A DNA stretch of 14,671 bases from Gemmatimonadota bacterium (GCA_002712305.1 PATE01000054.1:12083-26753), one strand, 5' to 3'; positions 7,042 to 14,325 are shown, numbered from the stretch's first letter. A program made the numbers and translations. Notes: generated from the letters alone by a model not told the origin.

Positions 7042-8529
7042 TTACCCGTAATGCAGCAGAGCCGGCTTCAGGGTCCATGCCTGAAGCCGAGCCAACTCGA
7101 TCAGACCCGGTGCATCGAAGTCTTTGGCAAAGACGACCCAGTTCCATACATCATCGTGCACATGTCGTTCGCTATCGAGATGTCCTGTCCGAAGTGGAAT
7201 CGTGCTGGGCAGCGTGACCTGTCGACTGCGTTGGGCGGCTGCCATCTTGCGCAACAGATCTGCAGCGGTGATGAGAAAGTCCGCTGGTGCGATGGCCTCG
7301 GAGCCCAACCAGATTGCGTCGGGCATTCGTCCATGATGCTGGAGGTATCGATCCACATCGATCGCGGCCTCCAGCAGCTGGTCGCTCGCCAGGGGCGCAT
7401 CAGGCTGGAGTGTCGTTGCCTGACGGTGCACCGGTCCCAGCGGCGTGTCCTGGCCGACAACGACGCGTATCTGAGTCAGGTCCAGTGCCGTGTCAGCGCT
7501 ATTCTCCGTCTCCTCATCGGTGATGGTGAGCATGATCTGCAGCAGCGCCTCGACGACGAGGGCGAAGATTTCAGAGGGGGCCAGCACCGTATCCGCATCG
7601 ACAAACCGGTGTTCGATGGCACCCGACGAGAACGTGAGCATGTCGGCTAGTTCGGCGATGCTGAACACGCGGTCGGCGGCGTTGTCCGGCAGAAGGTTGA
7701 GGAGCTGGCGGCCTGTGAGCACTTCCACACCGGGTTGGGCGACGATATGCCCCAGGTAGCGGTCGAACAGTTCGAGTCCTGCTGCCATCTGCTGGGCGCC
7801 GCGAAGCGGTGCCGGTTTCCATTGTGGTCGAGGGGGTTGTTGGCCGCGGGCGAAGTTGACCCCATCCCAGAAAGCGAGAGTGGCAAACTCGCATGGGTGA
7901 TAGTAGATGCTGATTAATCCGCCGCCGTCATCCACAACATCGCGATGGATCTCGTCGAATCGGCCGATGCCCTGTCGGAGTCCCTTTTCGCCTGCTTCAA
8001 AGTCCATACGCGTGACCCGCGTCTCCAAGCGATTGATATGGGGGACGTTGCAGTACCAGAAAGGGGCCCCATCGAGGCCGATGTGGGAGGCCTCGTCCAT
8101 GAAGAGGGGAATCCCCGCATCTCGCATGAACGGGTAGATCTGAGGGGCCCAGGAGCCACCCGCCTGGCCGAAGGTGGAGGAAGGGCCCAGGATTCGTACC
8201 GTGTCTTCGTACCCCGGTCGCTCGCGCCGGATGATCTCCTCGACGCCGTCCTCCCACCCGGCCGAGCGCAGATACTCTGCCAGGACGGGATGCTGCGAGT
8301 GAGTATCGGTGTGATAACCGATGTCCTGGCGCTGTAGAGCGCGGATGACATCCTCTCGTCCGCGTTCTTCCAGTACGCGCGCTTTTTCGGCGACGACCTT
8401 CCACGTTCCTTGCACGCCCTGGCGCTCGAAGCAGTCGAGCAGGCCAAGCAGCGCGTCGTCGCTCTCCGGGGTCAGGTAGTCTTCGACATCGAACCAGAAC
8501 AGAACATGAACCGGGGGCACTTCACTCAC
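7042..8529 (-). CDS. Polysaccharide deacetylase (NodB-like) with extra C-terminal domain
   Basis: This 495-residue protein begins directly with a NodB-type catalytic domain and shows no signal peptide, so it is probably cytoplasmic. Motif 1 is WFDVEDY (Asp14 and Asp17), of the DVEDY form also found in exopolysaccharide-linked deacetylases. Motif 2 is HTDTHSQHP with His73 and His77 as metal ligands. ISIYYHPCEF (about residue 210) is the later His-bearing strand. The fold fits zinc-dependent N- or O-deacetylases of sugars. Residues about 290-495 form a second region with two segments (EHRFVDADTVLAPSEIFALV and DRYLQHHGRMPDAIWLG) that resemble pseudomurein-binding repeats: a short strand, a Pro turn, then a helix. 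I hold this second assignment loosely. The ATG overlaps the aldolase stop by 4 nt, and the exporter starts 5 nt after it ends. Confidence 0.85.
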   Translation of the reverse strand: MSEVPPVHVLFWFDVEDYLTPESDDALLGLLDCFERQGVQGTWKVVAEKARVLEERGREDVIRALQRQDIGYHTDTHSQHPVLAEYLRSAGWEDGVEEIIRRERPGYEDTVRILGPSSTFGQAGGSWAPQIYPFMRDAGIPLFMDEASHIGLDGAPFWYCNVPHINRLETRVTRMDFEAGEKGLRQGIGRFDEIHRDVVDDGGGLISIYYHPCEFATLAFWDGVNFARGQQPPRPQWKPAPLRGAQQMAAGLELFDRYLGHIVAQPGVEVLTGRQLLNLLPDNAADRVFSIAELADMLTFSSGAIEHRFVDADTVLAPSEIFALVVEALLQIMLTITDEETENSADTALDLTQIRVVVGQDTPLGPVHRQATTLQPDAPLASDQLLEAAIDVDRYLQHHGRMPDAIWLGSEAIAPADFLITAADLLRKMAAAQRSRQVTLPSTIPLRTGHLDSERHVHDDVWNWVVFAKDFDAPGLIELARLQAWTLKPALLHYG

Positions 8530-9425
8530 GCGACCTCGAATTCCAGGGCCTCTATGTCGGCCCGCAGTTGCTTGTCAGCGGCTGAACTCAAGGGCTCCAC
8601 CAGTCGAGGTGGGCCCACCGGTGTCCCACGCCAGCCGAGTATGGCTTTGACGCTGGCCAGCACGCCGTGCTCGATCAGAATCCGAATCACCTGATTGGCC
8701 TGCCGCTGGCACTGCCTGGCTTCGTCTAACTGTCCCGCGTCAAATGCGGCCCGCATCTGCAGATAGAGCTTGGGCATGATGTTGTACGTGGTACCGATCG
8801 CGGCCTCGGCACCCATGACCATCGCGGGCAGAGCCATCTCGTCGGGACCACTGATCGCATTGATCGAACCCTTCGAGCGATCGATGAGCTGGCCGAACAG
8901 GTAGAGATTGTGATCGGTGAACTTGATACCTGTGAAATTCGGTACCTGCTGCATCGCCTCGAGAAAGCCGTCAGCCGTGACGCGGCGGTCCGCTTCTCCC
9001 ATCAGCCAGTAGACGTAAAAAGGCAGGTTGCTGGCGCCGCCGATGGCTGCGTAATGCTCGATGGCAGCGTCCAGGTCATTGGGGCGATCTGCAGGCGCCA
9101 CCGAGGCCACGGCATCGATCCCCTGTACGTGGGCCGCATGCTGCGCCAGTTCGATGGCATCTTCCGTCGTCGTGCCTCCCACCTGCAGAATGAGGGGGAC
9201 GGCGCCCGCCACTTCATCGGCCAGCAATTCAGCCATGTTCATCCGTTCCGGAACACTCATGACACGGCCTTCACCTGTGCCACCACAGACGAAGAATCCC
9301 TGTGCCCCCGCATCGAGTAGAGAGCGTACCAGAACACGGACACGTTCGACATCTACCCCTTCGGCGCTGTCGTCGAAAGCCGTGCAGAGAGCGGGCCAGA
9401 TTCCATGAGCAATCTTCGTCGTCAT
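8526..9425 (-). CDS. DHDPS/N-acetylneuraminate lyase family aldolase
   Basis: This 299-residue class I aldolase makes or cleaves a 2-keto acid through a Schiff base. Lys168 in GIKFTDHNLY is the imine-forming lysine and Tyr139 in FYVYWL the catalytic tyrosine. The carboxylate-binding loop is CGGTGE at residues 47-52. AIGTTYNIMP and GIKFTxxxLY are closer to N-acetylneuraminate lyase (AIGSTYNI) than to lysine-pathway DapA, so I favour a sialic-acid-type or keto-deoxy-sugar substrate. The loop has Gly49 where NanA has Ser47 (GGSTGE), which may change substrate binding. I chose the ATG at 9425 because GGTGGAGAG lies just upstream and an earlier in-frame ATG at 9467 would overlap the previous gene. 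It lies 19 nt after that gene and overlaps the deacetylase by 4 nt. Confidence 0.9.
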   Translation of the reverse strand: MTTKIAHGIWPALCTAFDDSAEGVDVERVRVLVRSLLDAGAQGFFVCGGTGEGRVMSVPERMNMAELLADEVAGAVPLILQVGGTTTEDAIELAQHAAHVQGIDAVASVAPADRPNDLDAAIEHYAAIGGASNLPFYVYWLMGEADRRVTADGFLEAMQQVPNFTGIKFTDHNLYLFGQLIDRSKGSINAISGPDEMALPAMVMGAEAAIGTTYNIMPKLYLQMRAAFDAGQLDEARQCQRQANQVIRILIEHGVLASVKAILGWRGTPVGPPRLVEPLSSAADKQLRADIEALEFEVA

Positions 9426-9444
9426 CGTATCTGTCTCTCCACCA

Positions 9445-10203
9445 CTAGAATTTCGTGTCGCCGTCAATGGCTGGGAATGCCAGGGGAGATCGATTGCCGA
9501 CGAATGGGGGCCGCAAAAGGTCTCGTTGGGTGTCGTCGGTGGCCGACTCGAGATACTTGTCGTTGTTCGACGGCGACGACCAGCTGGAATACCCTGGCGA
9601 GTATTTGTAGAGCAGGGAGCGCCGTCGCTGTTGCGACGTCCAACAGCGCGTGCCGTGAACGAGGGCCTCTGTGAAGATCAGCATGTCACCGGCCTGCAGC
9701 GTCGGATTGACCACCAGATGGGAGTGTACGTCGGGTTTGTAGGTGTCGAACGACGCTTTGTGCGACCCTGGAACCAGCACAAAACCACCATCGCCGGGAT
9801 TCACATCCTCCAGGGCATACATCACGACGATCAGACCATTCCACATCTTCCCATTTGCCCACTGATACTGATGTTCGCCCTGGTCGGCGCGCAGACCACC
9901 ATGCAGATTCTCCCGTGTCTGCTGGTCCGTCGTCATCTGAATTCCATAGGCATGGTCGTGACGTAACCAGTCGCCGATGATCGTGCGCATGGCCGCCAGG
10001 GTTCGCGGATGGGCCATGAGTCGCATGAAGACGGGGTCGAGTTCGACAAAGCTGAAACGACTCGGATTCTCTCCGGCGAGGTGGTCGTCGATGAGTGTAT
10101 TCATTGCTGTCAGATCGTCGCTACCTATGAGGTTCCGATAGACGATGTATCCATTGAGATCGAATTCGTAGATTTCGGCTTCGGTCACGCGCGTCTCCGC
10201 CAT
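9445..10203 (-). CDS. Phytanoyl-CoA dioxygenase (PhyH) family protein with HxG in place of HxD
   Basis: This 252-residue protein has the double-stranded beta-helix fold of non-haem Fe(II)/2-oxoglutarate enzymes. The family hallmark MYALEDVNPGDGGFVLVPGSHK (about residues 129-150, shown here only as landmarks) is present. The distal iron ligand His183 sits in ALVHGTRCW and an Arg-rich segment follows (QQRRRSLLY), as expected for 2-oxoglutarate binding. The proximal motif, normally HxD, reads NLHGG: His101 with Gly103 where the carboxylate ligand should be. It is the first gene of the six-gene operon. The ATG at 10203 has no clear ribosome site. A TTG at 10230 in frame would add nine residues, and the GTG six codons into the gene is another option. 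The substrate is unknown; the context suggests a sugar-derived molecule. Confidence 0.87.
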   Translation of the reverse strand: MAETRVTEAEIYEFDLNGYIVYRNLIGSDDLTAMNTLIDDHLAGENPSRFSFVELDPVFMRLMAHPRTLAAMRTIIGDWLRHDHAYGIQMTTDQQTRENLHGGLRADQGEHQYQWANGKMWNGLIVVMYALEDVNPGDGGFVLVPGSHKASFDTYKPDVHSHLVVNPTLQAGDMLIFTEALVHGTRCWTSQQRRRSLLYKYSPGYSSWSSPSNNDKYLESATDDTQRDLLRPPFVGNRSPLAFPAIDGDTKF

Positions 10204-10218
10204 GCAGCAGGTGTTTAT

Positions 10219-10244
10219 CAGGTCGCGCAAAGCAACGGGACCTG
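10219..10244. promoter_or_regulatory. Inverted repeat in the divergent promoter region
   Basis: CAGGTC (10219-10224) and GACCTG (10239-10244) form a perfect 6-bp inverted repeat with a 14-bp spacer. It lies in the 93-bp gap between the divergent PhyH-like and M24 peptidase genes. The centre-to-centre distance is about two helical turns, as for a dimeric regulator. No regulator gene is next to it. Such short arms can occur by chance, and the repeat would fall partly inside the coding region if the TTG at 10230 were the true start. Confidence 0.22.
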
Positions 10245-10296
10245 CGAAGTTTCGTCAACGAGATCGACACTCCGGACCCACGACAAGAAACGTCTG

Positions 10297-11424
10297 ATGC
10301 CACCATCCTTCCCATCACGGCGGCAACGACTGGCCGCAGCTGCCGCCATGCGAGGTGCCGAGATCTTTGTCGCCACGCAGCGGCCAAACCAGCTGTATCT
10401 GCTGGCTGGAGCTCAGCATGAGGATCCGAGTTGTGTGATCAGCCGAGGCACCTGCGCGGCCATCCTCTTCCACCACCGTGGGGGTGAAGTGGCCGAGACG
10501 GTGGTGTTCCCCGGGATCTGGATCAGCAATGCGTGCCGCGACCTGTTGCACGACTGTGAGGTCGTGGAGAACGGCCTCTCCGATCCGACAGCCGAGGAGC
10601 AACTGGCGCATCGATTGGCCTCGATGGCCCCGCGGCGTGTGTTGTTTGATCAACTGTCTGATTCTCTGGGACAAAGCATCGCCAAGGTGGCACCGTCGAT
10701 CGAACTGGTGGTCGACGACTTTGTCACGACTCTGCTACGACGCTGCAAGGACGAGGCCGATCTGGTTGGCTTGAAGCGGGCGGCTCAGGTGGCCGATCTG
10801 GGTATGCAGACGGCTTTTGCGAACGTGCGCCCCGGTGTGTCATGTGCCGACGCGATTGCCGTGGGCACGGCAGCCATGCTCGCCGCTGGCGCCGAGAGTG
10901 TCGCCATGGCACCAGCCTCAGGCATTGGTACGGGATACCTCGACAGCGGTGAAGACCCTCGGCGGCGGATCGAGGAAGGAGACATGGTCTTCATCGATAT
11001 GGGGATCTGGGTTCATGGCTATCTCGGCGACATGACGCGAGCGGCCATTGTCGGTACCGGGTCGGCGGAACAACAGGACCTTCTTGCCACGGTTCAGGAG
11101 GCCTATCAACGGTCAAGCTCGCTGATGGTGCCCGGAGCCCGTGGGGAGGAGATCTATCAGACCGTGGTCGATTTGTATGCGCCGAAGGGATGGGCACCCT
11201 ACTTCGTTCACCATCTGAGCCATGGGCTGGGTCTGGGGGGCGACGTGCCGCGTGTGGCGGCAGATCATGCCGAGATCCTGCACGTGGGCGACGCGCTCTC
11301 CTGCGAGCCCGGGTGTTACATCCCGGGACTGGGGGGTGCCCGTGTGGAGAATATGATCTATGTCGGCGACAGTGGACCGGTTGAACTGACAAAGACCCCC
11401 ATAGATCCGGAGCTCGCCTCGTGA
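10297..11424 (+). CDS. M24-family metallopeptidase (Xaa-Pro aminopeptidase-like)
   Basis: This 375-residue protein has an N-terminal creatinase-like domain (about residues 1-145; start RRQRLAAAAAMRGAEIFVAT) and a C-terminal pita-bread domain. All five metal ligands of active M24 enzymes are present: Asp234 (VFIDMG), Asp245 (GDMTR), His309 (LSHGLGL), Glu337 (CEPG) and Glu351 (RVENM). It should therefore bind two metal ions and cleave the N-terminal residue before proline, or act as a related creatinase-type hydrolase. I chose the ATG at 10297 because the creatinase domain begins right there; the open frame upstream lies over the PhyH gene on the other strand. The ribosome site is weak. The stop overlaps the acyltransferase start by 4 nt, coupling the two genes. 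Confidence 0.9.
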   Translation: MPPSFPSRRQRLAAAAAMRGAEIFVATQRPNQLYLLAGAQHEDPSCVISRGTCAAILFHHRGGEVAETVVFPGIWISNACRDLLHDCEVVENGLSDPTAEEQLAHRLASMAPRRVLFDQLSDSLGQSIAKVAPSIELVVDDFVTTLLRRCKDEADLVGLKRAAQVADLGMQTAFANVRPGVSCADAIAVGTAAMLAAGAESVAMAPASGIGTGYLDSGEDPRRRIEEGDMVFIDMGIWVHGYLGDMTRAAIVGTGSAEQQDLLATVQEAYQRSSSLMVPGARGEEIYQTVVDLYAPKGWAPYFVHHLSHGLGLGGDVPRVAADHAEILHVGDALSCEPGCYIPGLGGARVENMIYVGDSGPVELTKTPIDPELAS

Positions 11425-12254
11425 GTGGATCAGATCGACCTGAAGGCGACGGCCCAGTCCTCGGGTCACCCGGGGTCGATCGGGTCCTCTACGAAGGCGG
11501 CGTGTATCGAACGCCCTCCACAAAGGTCGGACTGCTGGGCACGGTTTCGCCCACGGCCTGCGTCTATCCATCCTTCATCAGAAATGTGTGGCAATCCAGC
11601 GCGCTGGCCCGAAAGGGGTGTTACGGATTCGAAGATTGGATCGATAGCAGCATGAGAGTCCTGCGCGCACTGGAGAGGGTCGGTATCGACGTCGAGGTGA
11701 GTGGGGCCGAACACCTGCAGGAGCTGGACGGTGGCGCCGTGATCATCGGCAACCACATGAGCACCATGGAGACGGTCATTCTGCCGGCTCTGATCGGTAC
11801 GATCCGACCGGTCACGTTCATCATCAAGGACAGCCTGTTCCGCACGCCCATATTCCGCGACATCGTCGAGACGATCGATGCGATCGGTGTTACGCGAACC
11901 CAACCGAGGCAGGATCTGAAAACCGTGCTGCAGGAAGGGGGCGACCGATTGGGCAAGGGGACGTCCATCGTCGTCTTTCCACAGACGACACGAGCGCTGG
12001 ACTTTGATCCGGAACAGTTCAGCTCGATCGGGGTCAAGCTGGCGCAGCGGGCCAAGGTCCCCATCATTCCACTGGCGCTCAGCACACAGGCGTGGGCCAA
12101 TGGCAGGTGGCTGAAGGATTTTGGCGGTATCGACCCATCATGCCCCGTGCGCATCGCCTTCGGTGCGCCCATCGATGTCGAAGGGCGGGGCCAGGCTGAG
12201 CATCAACAAGTTGTCGACTTCATCGCCCGTCATCTGGCGAACTGGTCGTCCTGA
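11421..12254 (+). CDS. PlsC-like 1-acylglycerol-3-phosphate acyltransferase family protein
   Basis: This 277-residue protein is of the lysophosphatidate acyltransferase superfamily. The acyltransferase block spans about residues 95-250. Motif I reads NHMSTMET with His112; the position five residues on is Glu117, where PlsC has Asp (HX4D). Motif III reads FPQTTR (186-191), with Gln188 in place of Glu in FPEGTR. VPIIPLAL is motif IV. The changes are conservative, and I recall NHMSTxET/FPQTTR homologues in other bacteria, so this looks like a distinct subfamily rather than a broken enzyme. No strong transmembrane helix is apparent, so it may bind the membrane peripherally. The GTG start lies inside the peptidase stop (GTGA). 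The acyl acceptor is unknown. Confidence 0.84.
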   Translation: MSGSDRPEGDGPVLGSPGVDRVLYEGGVYRTPSTKVGLLGTVSPTACVYPSFIRNVWQSSALARKGCYGFEDWIDSSMRVLRALERVGIDVEVSGAEHLQELDGGAVIIGNHMSTMETVILPALIGTIRPVTFIIKDSLFRTPIFRDIVETIDAIGVTRTQPRQDLKTVLQEGGDRLGKGTSIVVFPQTTRALDFDPEQFSSIGVKLAQRAKVPIIPLALSTQAWANGRWLKDFGGIDPSCPVRIAFGAPIDVEGRGQAEHQQVVDFIARHLANWSS

Positions 12255-12305
12255 GCGACATGGACCTTCGCGATCCACCGCCGGATGGTTCCACCACAAC
12301 GTGCC

Positions 12306-12791
12306 CTATCGGACCTCGATCCATTGCTCGAGCCGCTCCGCTTCTTTCGCCGTCAGCCCGTAGAGGGTCATTCGATCGGTCACCGTGGAGAGGAGGGGAC
12401 TCACATCTGCCCAACGTTCATCGATGCGCAATGCTAGGGGCGCCTTCAGCCGAGCTTCATCGGCACCGTAGGCCTTCATCTTCTGTTGCCCGTAGGCATT
12501 GAGGCGGATGCTGATGGCTCGACTGCCATCGGTCTCCTCGGCGACGCGGAGGGCGACGATGTTCCAACCTGTCAGCAGAGGTTCGTCACTCACCAGAACC
12601 GCGACCGGTCGTGAACGAAGATTGCCTTCGAAGCTGACCCTCTGCCAACCCTCTGGTGGCGGCGCCTCAGGGGCCGTGTCGTAGGTGGCGGTGAAGAACT
12701 GAAGTTCGATGCCTTCGTCCTGCGGGGCACAACCGCCTCCCACCACGACGAGGAGGGCGACGAACGGGACGATGCGAAGAGACCTGATCAT
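12306..12791 (-). CDS. Putative lipoprotein with SecD P1-head-like domain
   Basis: This 161-residue protein starts with a charged, then hydrophobic leader (MIRSLRIVPFVALLVVVGGG) and Cys21, which fits a lipoprotein signal, although GGGC is a loose lipobox. The C-terminal part, from about residue 90 (SIRLNAYGQQKMKAY, then LALRIDERWADVSPLL and MTLYGLTAKEAERLEQWI), has the order of strands and helices of the SecD periplasmic P1 head subdomain. No SecD transmembrane helices are present. By inference it is an exported, membrane-anchored protein of unknown role; it need not act in secretion. GAGG sits about 10 nt before the ATG. It converges on the acyltransferase gene, 51 nt away, where I see no clear terminator hairpin. 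Confidence 0.75.
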   Translation of the reverse strand: MIRSLRIVPFVALLVVVGGGCAPQDEGIELQFFTATYDTAPEAPPPEGWQRVSFEGNLRSRPVAVLVSDEPLLTGWNIVALRVAEETDGSRAISIRLNAYGQQKMKAYGADEARLKAPLALRIDERWADVSPLLSTVTDRMTLYGLTAKEAERLEQWIEVR

Positions 12792-12862
12792 GTGATGTAA
12801 TCCTCGAGCTAAGGTTCAAGTTCGAAGATACGCACAGGCCTCACGATTTCGCTCGCCGGTTT

Positions 12863-13969
12863 TCAGTCTCCGCCACTCCATGCGAGTCGACCCGCCTGTT
12901 GGGCGTCGAGTGTCAGGTCCTGGTCAGCGTCTTCGGGAGGCAGACGGGATCGCCATTCGTCAAGGAATTCGACGAGTTCGCCGAGATTCGGCGTCGTCAG
13001 CAAACGTGTGCGCTCGTCAGAGCCCCGCTCAAGGTCACGGAAGTAATGGACGAGGTGTTTACGCGTTTCAGGCACGCCCACACGTTCGCCCTTGTACTGA
13101 ACCATCAGGCGTAGCTGCTCGATGGCCAGACGCAGGCGCTCCTGCAGGGGAGCGCCGTTGCGCCCGGCAAAGATCCAGGGATTGGCGATGGCCGCTCGCC
13201 CGATCTGCACAGCGTCACATCCGGTCTGCTCAACCATGGCCACGGCGTCTTCGAATCGCCGGATGTCGCCATTGCCGATCAAGGGCACCGTCGACGCCTC
13301 AGCGGCTCGACGGATCCACTCCCAGCGTGCCTTGCCCCCATACTTCTGCATGACCGTGCGAGCATGCACGGCGATCGCCTTTGCGCCCGCCTTCTGCGCT
13401 CGTTCGACGACTTCGACGATATTGATCGAATCCTCATCCCAGCCGATGCGTGTCTTGATGGTCACCGGCACCGTGCACGCTTCGACGGTGGCTTGCACGG
13501 CATCATAGAAACGGTCGAGGTCCAGCAGGTAGGCGGCACAACTGCCCTTGCGGGTGATCTGCGGTACGGAGCAGCCGAAGTTGATGTCCACCACCTGGCT
13601 TCCGCGGCGCTCCAGTTCCTGTGCACCGGCTGCGAGCAGGCCAATATCATTGCCGTAGATCTGAGCCGCCAGCAGGCTGTGCCCACCATCCTCATAGACC
13701 TGCGCATCGGTGAAGTCGAGCAGTCGCTCGATGCGGTGGCCCTTGTGATGGACGACGCGACAGTTGATGAACTCGACACCCACGATTCGGGCTCCGAGAC
13801 TGGCGCAGATCAGCCGGAACGCCCAATTGCCGACACCTGCCATCGGTGCCAGGGCCATGACGGGCATGTTGGGGGCCAGAGGTGCAATGGGCAAATGGCC
13901 AATGTGGAAGGCAGGCTCGGACGGAGAGAGACTGTCCTGGGCGGAACCAGAGTGGATCTCGGCTGGCAC
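12863..13969 (-). CDS. tRNA-dihydrouridine synthase, DusB-like
   Basis: This 368-residue FMN-dependent enzyme reduces uridine to dihydrouridine in tRNA. It is a TIM barrel with ALAPMAGVGNWAFRL at the first strand, INFGCS carrying the catalytic Cys133 (usually followed by Pro, here Ser), VTIKTRIGW with the FMN-binding Lys, AIAVHART, LIGNGDI, and the phosphate loop VQIGRAAIANPWIF. A C-terminal helical domain follows, as in DusB. The start is uncertain. The open frame extends to 14074, deep into the TPR gene. I chose the GTG at 13969, 17 nt after the TPR stop, which gives a short leader before the FHIGHLPI segment that matches the usual DusB beginning; no ribosome site supports it well. It is probably co-transcribed with the TPR and adenylate kinase genes. 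Confidence 0.9.
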   Translation of the reverse strand: MPAEIHSGSAQDSLSPSEPAFHIGHLPIAPLAPNMPVMALAPMAGVGNWAFRLICASLGARIVGVEFINCRVVHHKGHRIERLLDFTDAQVYEDGGHSLLAAQIYGNDIGLLAAGAQELERRGSQVVDINFGCSVPQITRKGSCAAYLLDLDRFYDAVQATVEACTVPVTIKTRIGWDEDSINIVEVVERAQKAGAKAIAVHARTVMQKYGGKARWEWIRRAAEASTVPLIGNGDIRRFEDAVAMVEQTGCDAVQIGRAAIANPWIFAGRNGAPLQERLRLAIEQLRLMVQYKGERVGVPETRKHLVHYFRDLERGSDERTRLLTTPNLGELVEFLDEWRSRLPPEDADQDLTLDAQQAGRLAWSGGD

Positions 13970-13986
13970 GACAGCGTCAGCGGCGT

Positions 13987-14325
13987 TCAGATGGCGCCGT
14001 CTTGCTCGTGTTGCAGTTGGGTGGCCTTCGCCTTGGCGTCCTCTGCTTCGGTGATCAGACCCTTGCGCATGCACATGACCGACAGTGTGGTGTAGGCGAG
14101 GATTTCATCAGGACTCAATTCAACTGCCCGCCGCGCACTGGCCAAGGCTGCGTCGACCTCATCGAGTTTGTCGAACACATGGGCCAGGGAGTGGTGAACG
14201 TCTCCAAATTTGGGATCGATGGTCAGGGCCTGCTCAAAGTCTGCCCGAGCGCCTTCGAAATCCTGCTGCGCATACTTGGTCATGCCGCCGCGATACAGGG
14301 CGAATTTGTCTGCGACGTTGCTCAT
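13987..14325 (-). CDS. Small tetratricopeptide-repeat (TPR) protein
   Basis: This 112-residue protein is made almost wholly of three TPR units, at about residues 7-40 (YRGGMTKYAQQDFEGARADFEQALTIDP), 41-74 (VHHSLAHVFDKLDEVDAALASARRAVELSP) and 75-108 (AYTTLSVMCMRKGLITEAEDAKAKA); the first of these is given only as landmarks. The alternating small and large residues and the Pro at repeat ends are typical. Such domains mediate protein-protein contact; there is no signal peptide or other domain. The ATG overlaps the adenylate kinase stop by 4 nt and the stop is 17 nt before the chosen dihydrouridine synthase start, so the three form one transcription unit. Its binding partner is unknown. Confidence 0.82.
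   Translation of the reverse strand: MSNVADKFALYRGGMTKYAQQDFEGARADFEQALTIDPKFGDVHHSLAHVFDKLDEVDAALASARRAVELSPDEILAYTTLSVMCMRKGLITEAEDAKAKATQLQHEQDGAI

Noticed and set aside
6931-7650. 239-codon plus-strand open frame
   Set aside because: It runs opposite two well supported genes (exporter and deacetylase) and shows no domain of its own.
12255-12305. Possible terminator between the convergent acyltransferase and lipoprotein genes
   Set aside because: Only short imperfect pairing (CCACC/GGTGG-like) is present, without a T run.
13364-14095. 243-codon plus-strand open frame
   Set aside because: It is antisense to the dihydrouridine synthase and TPR genes and shows no family features.
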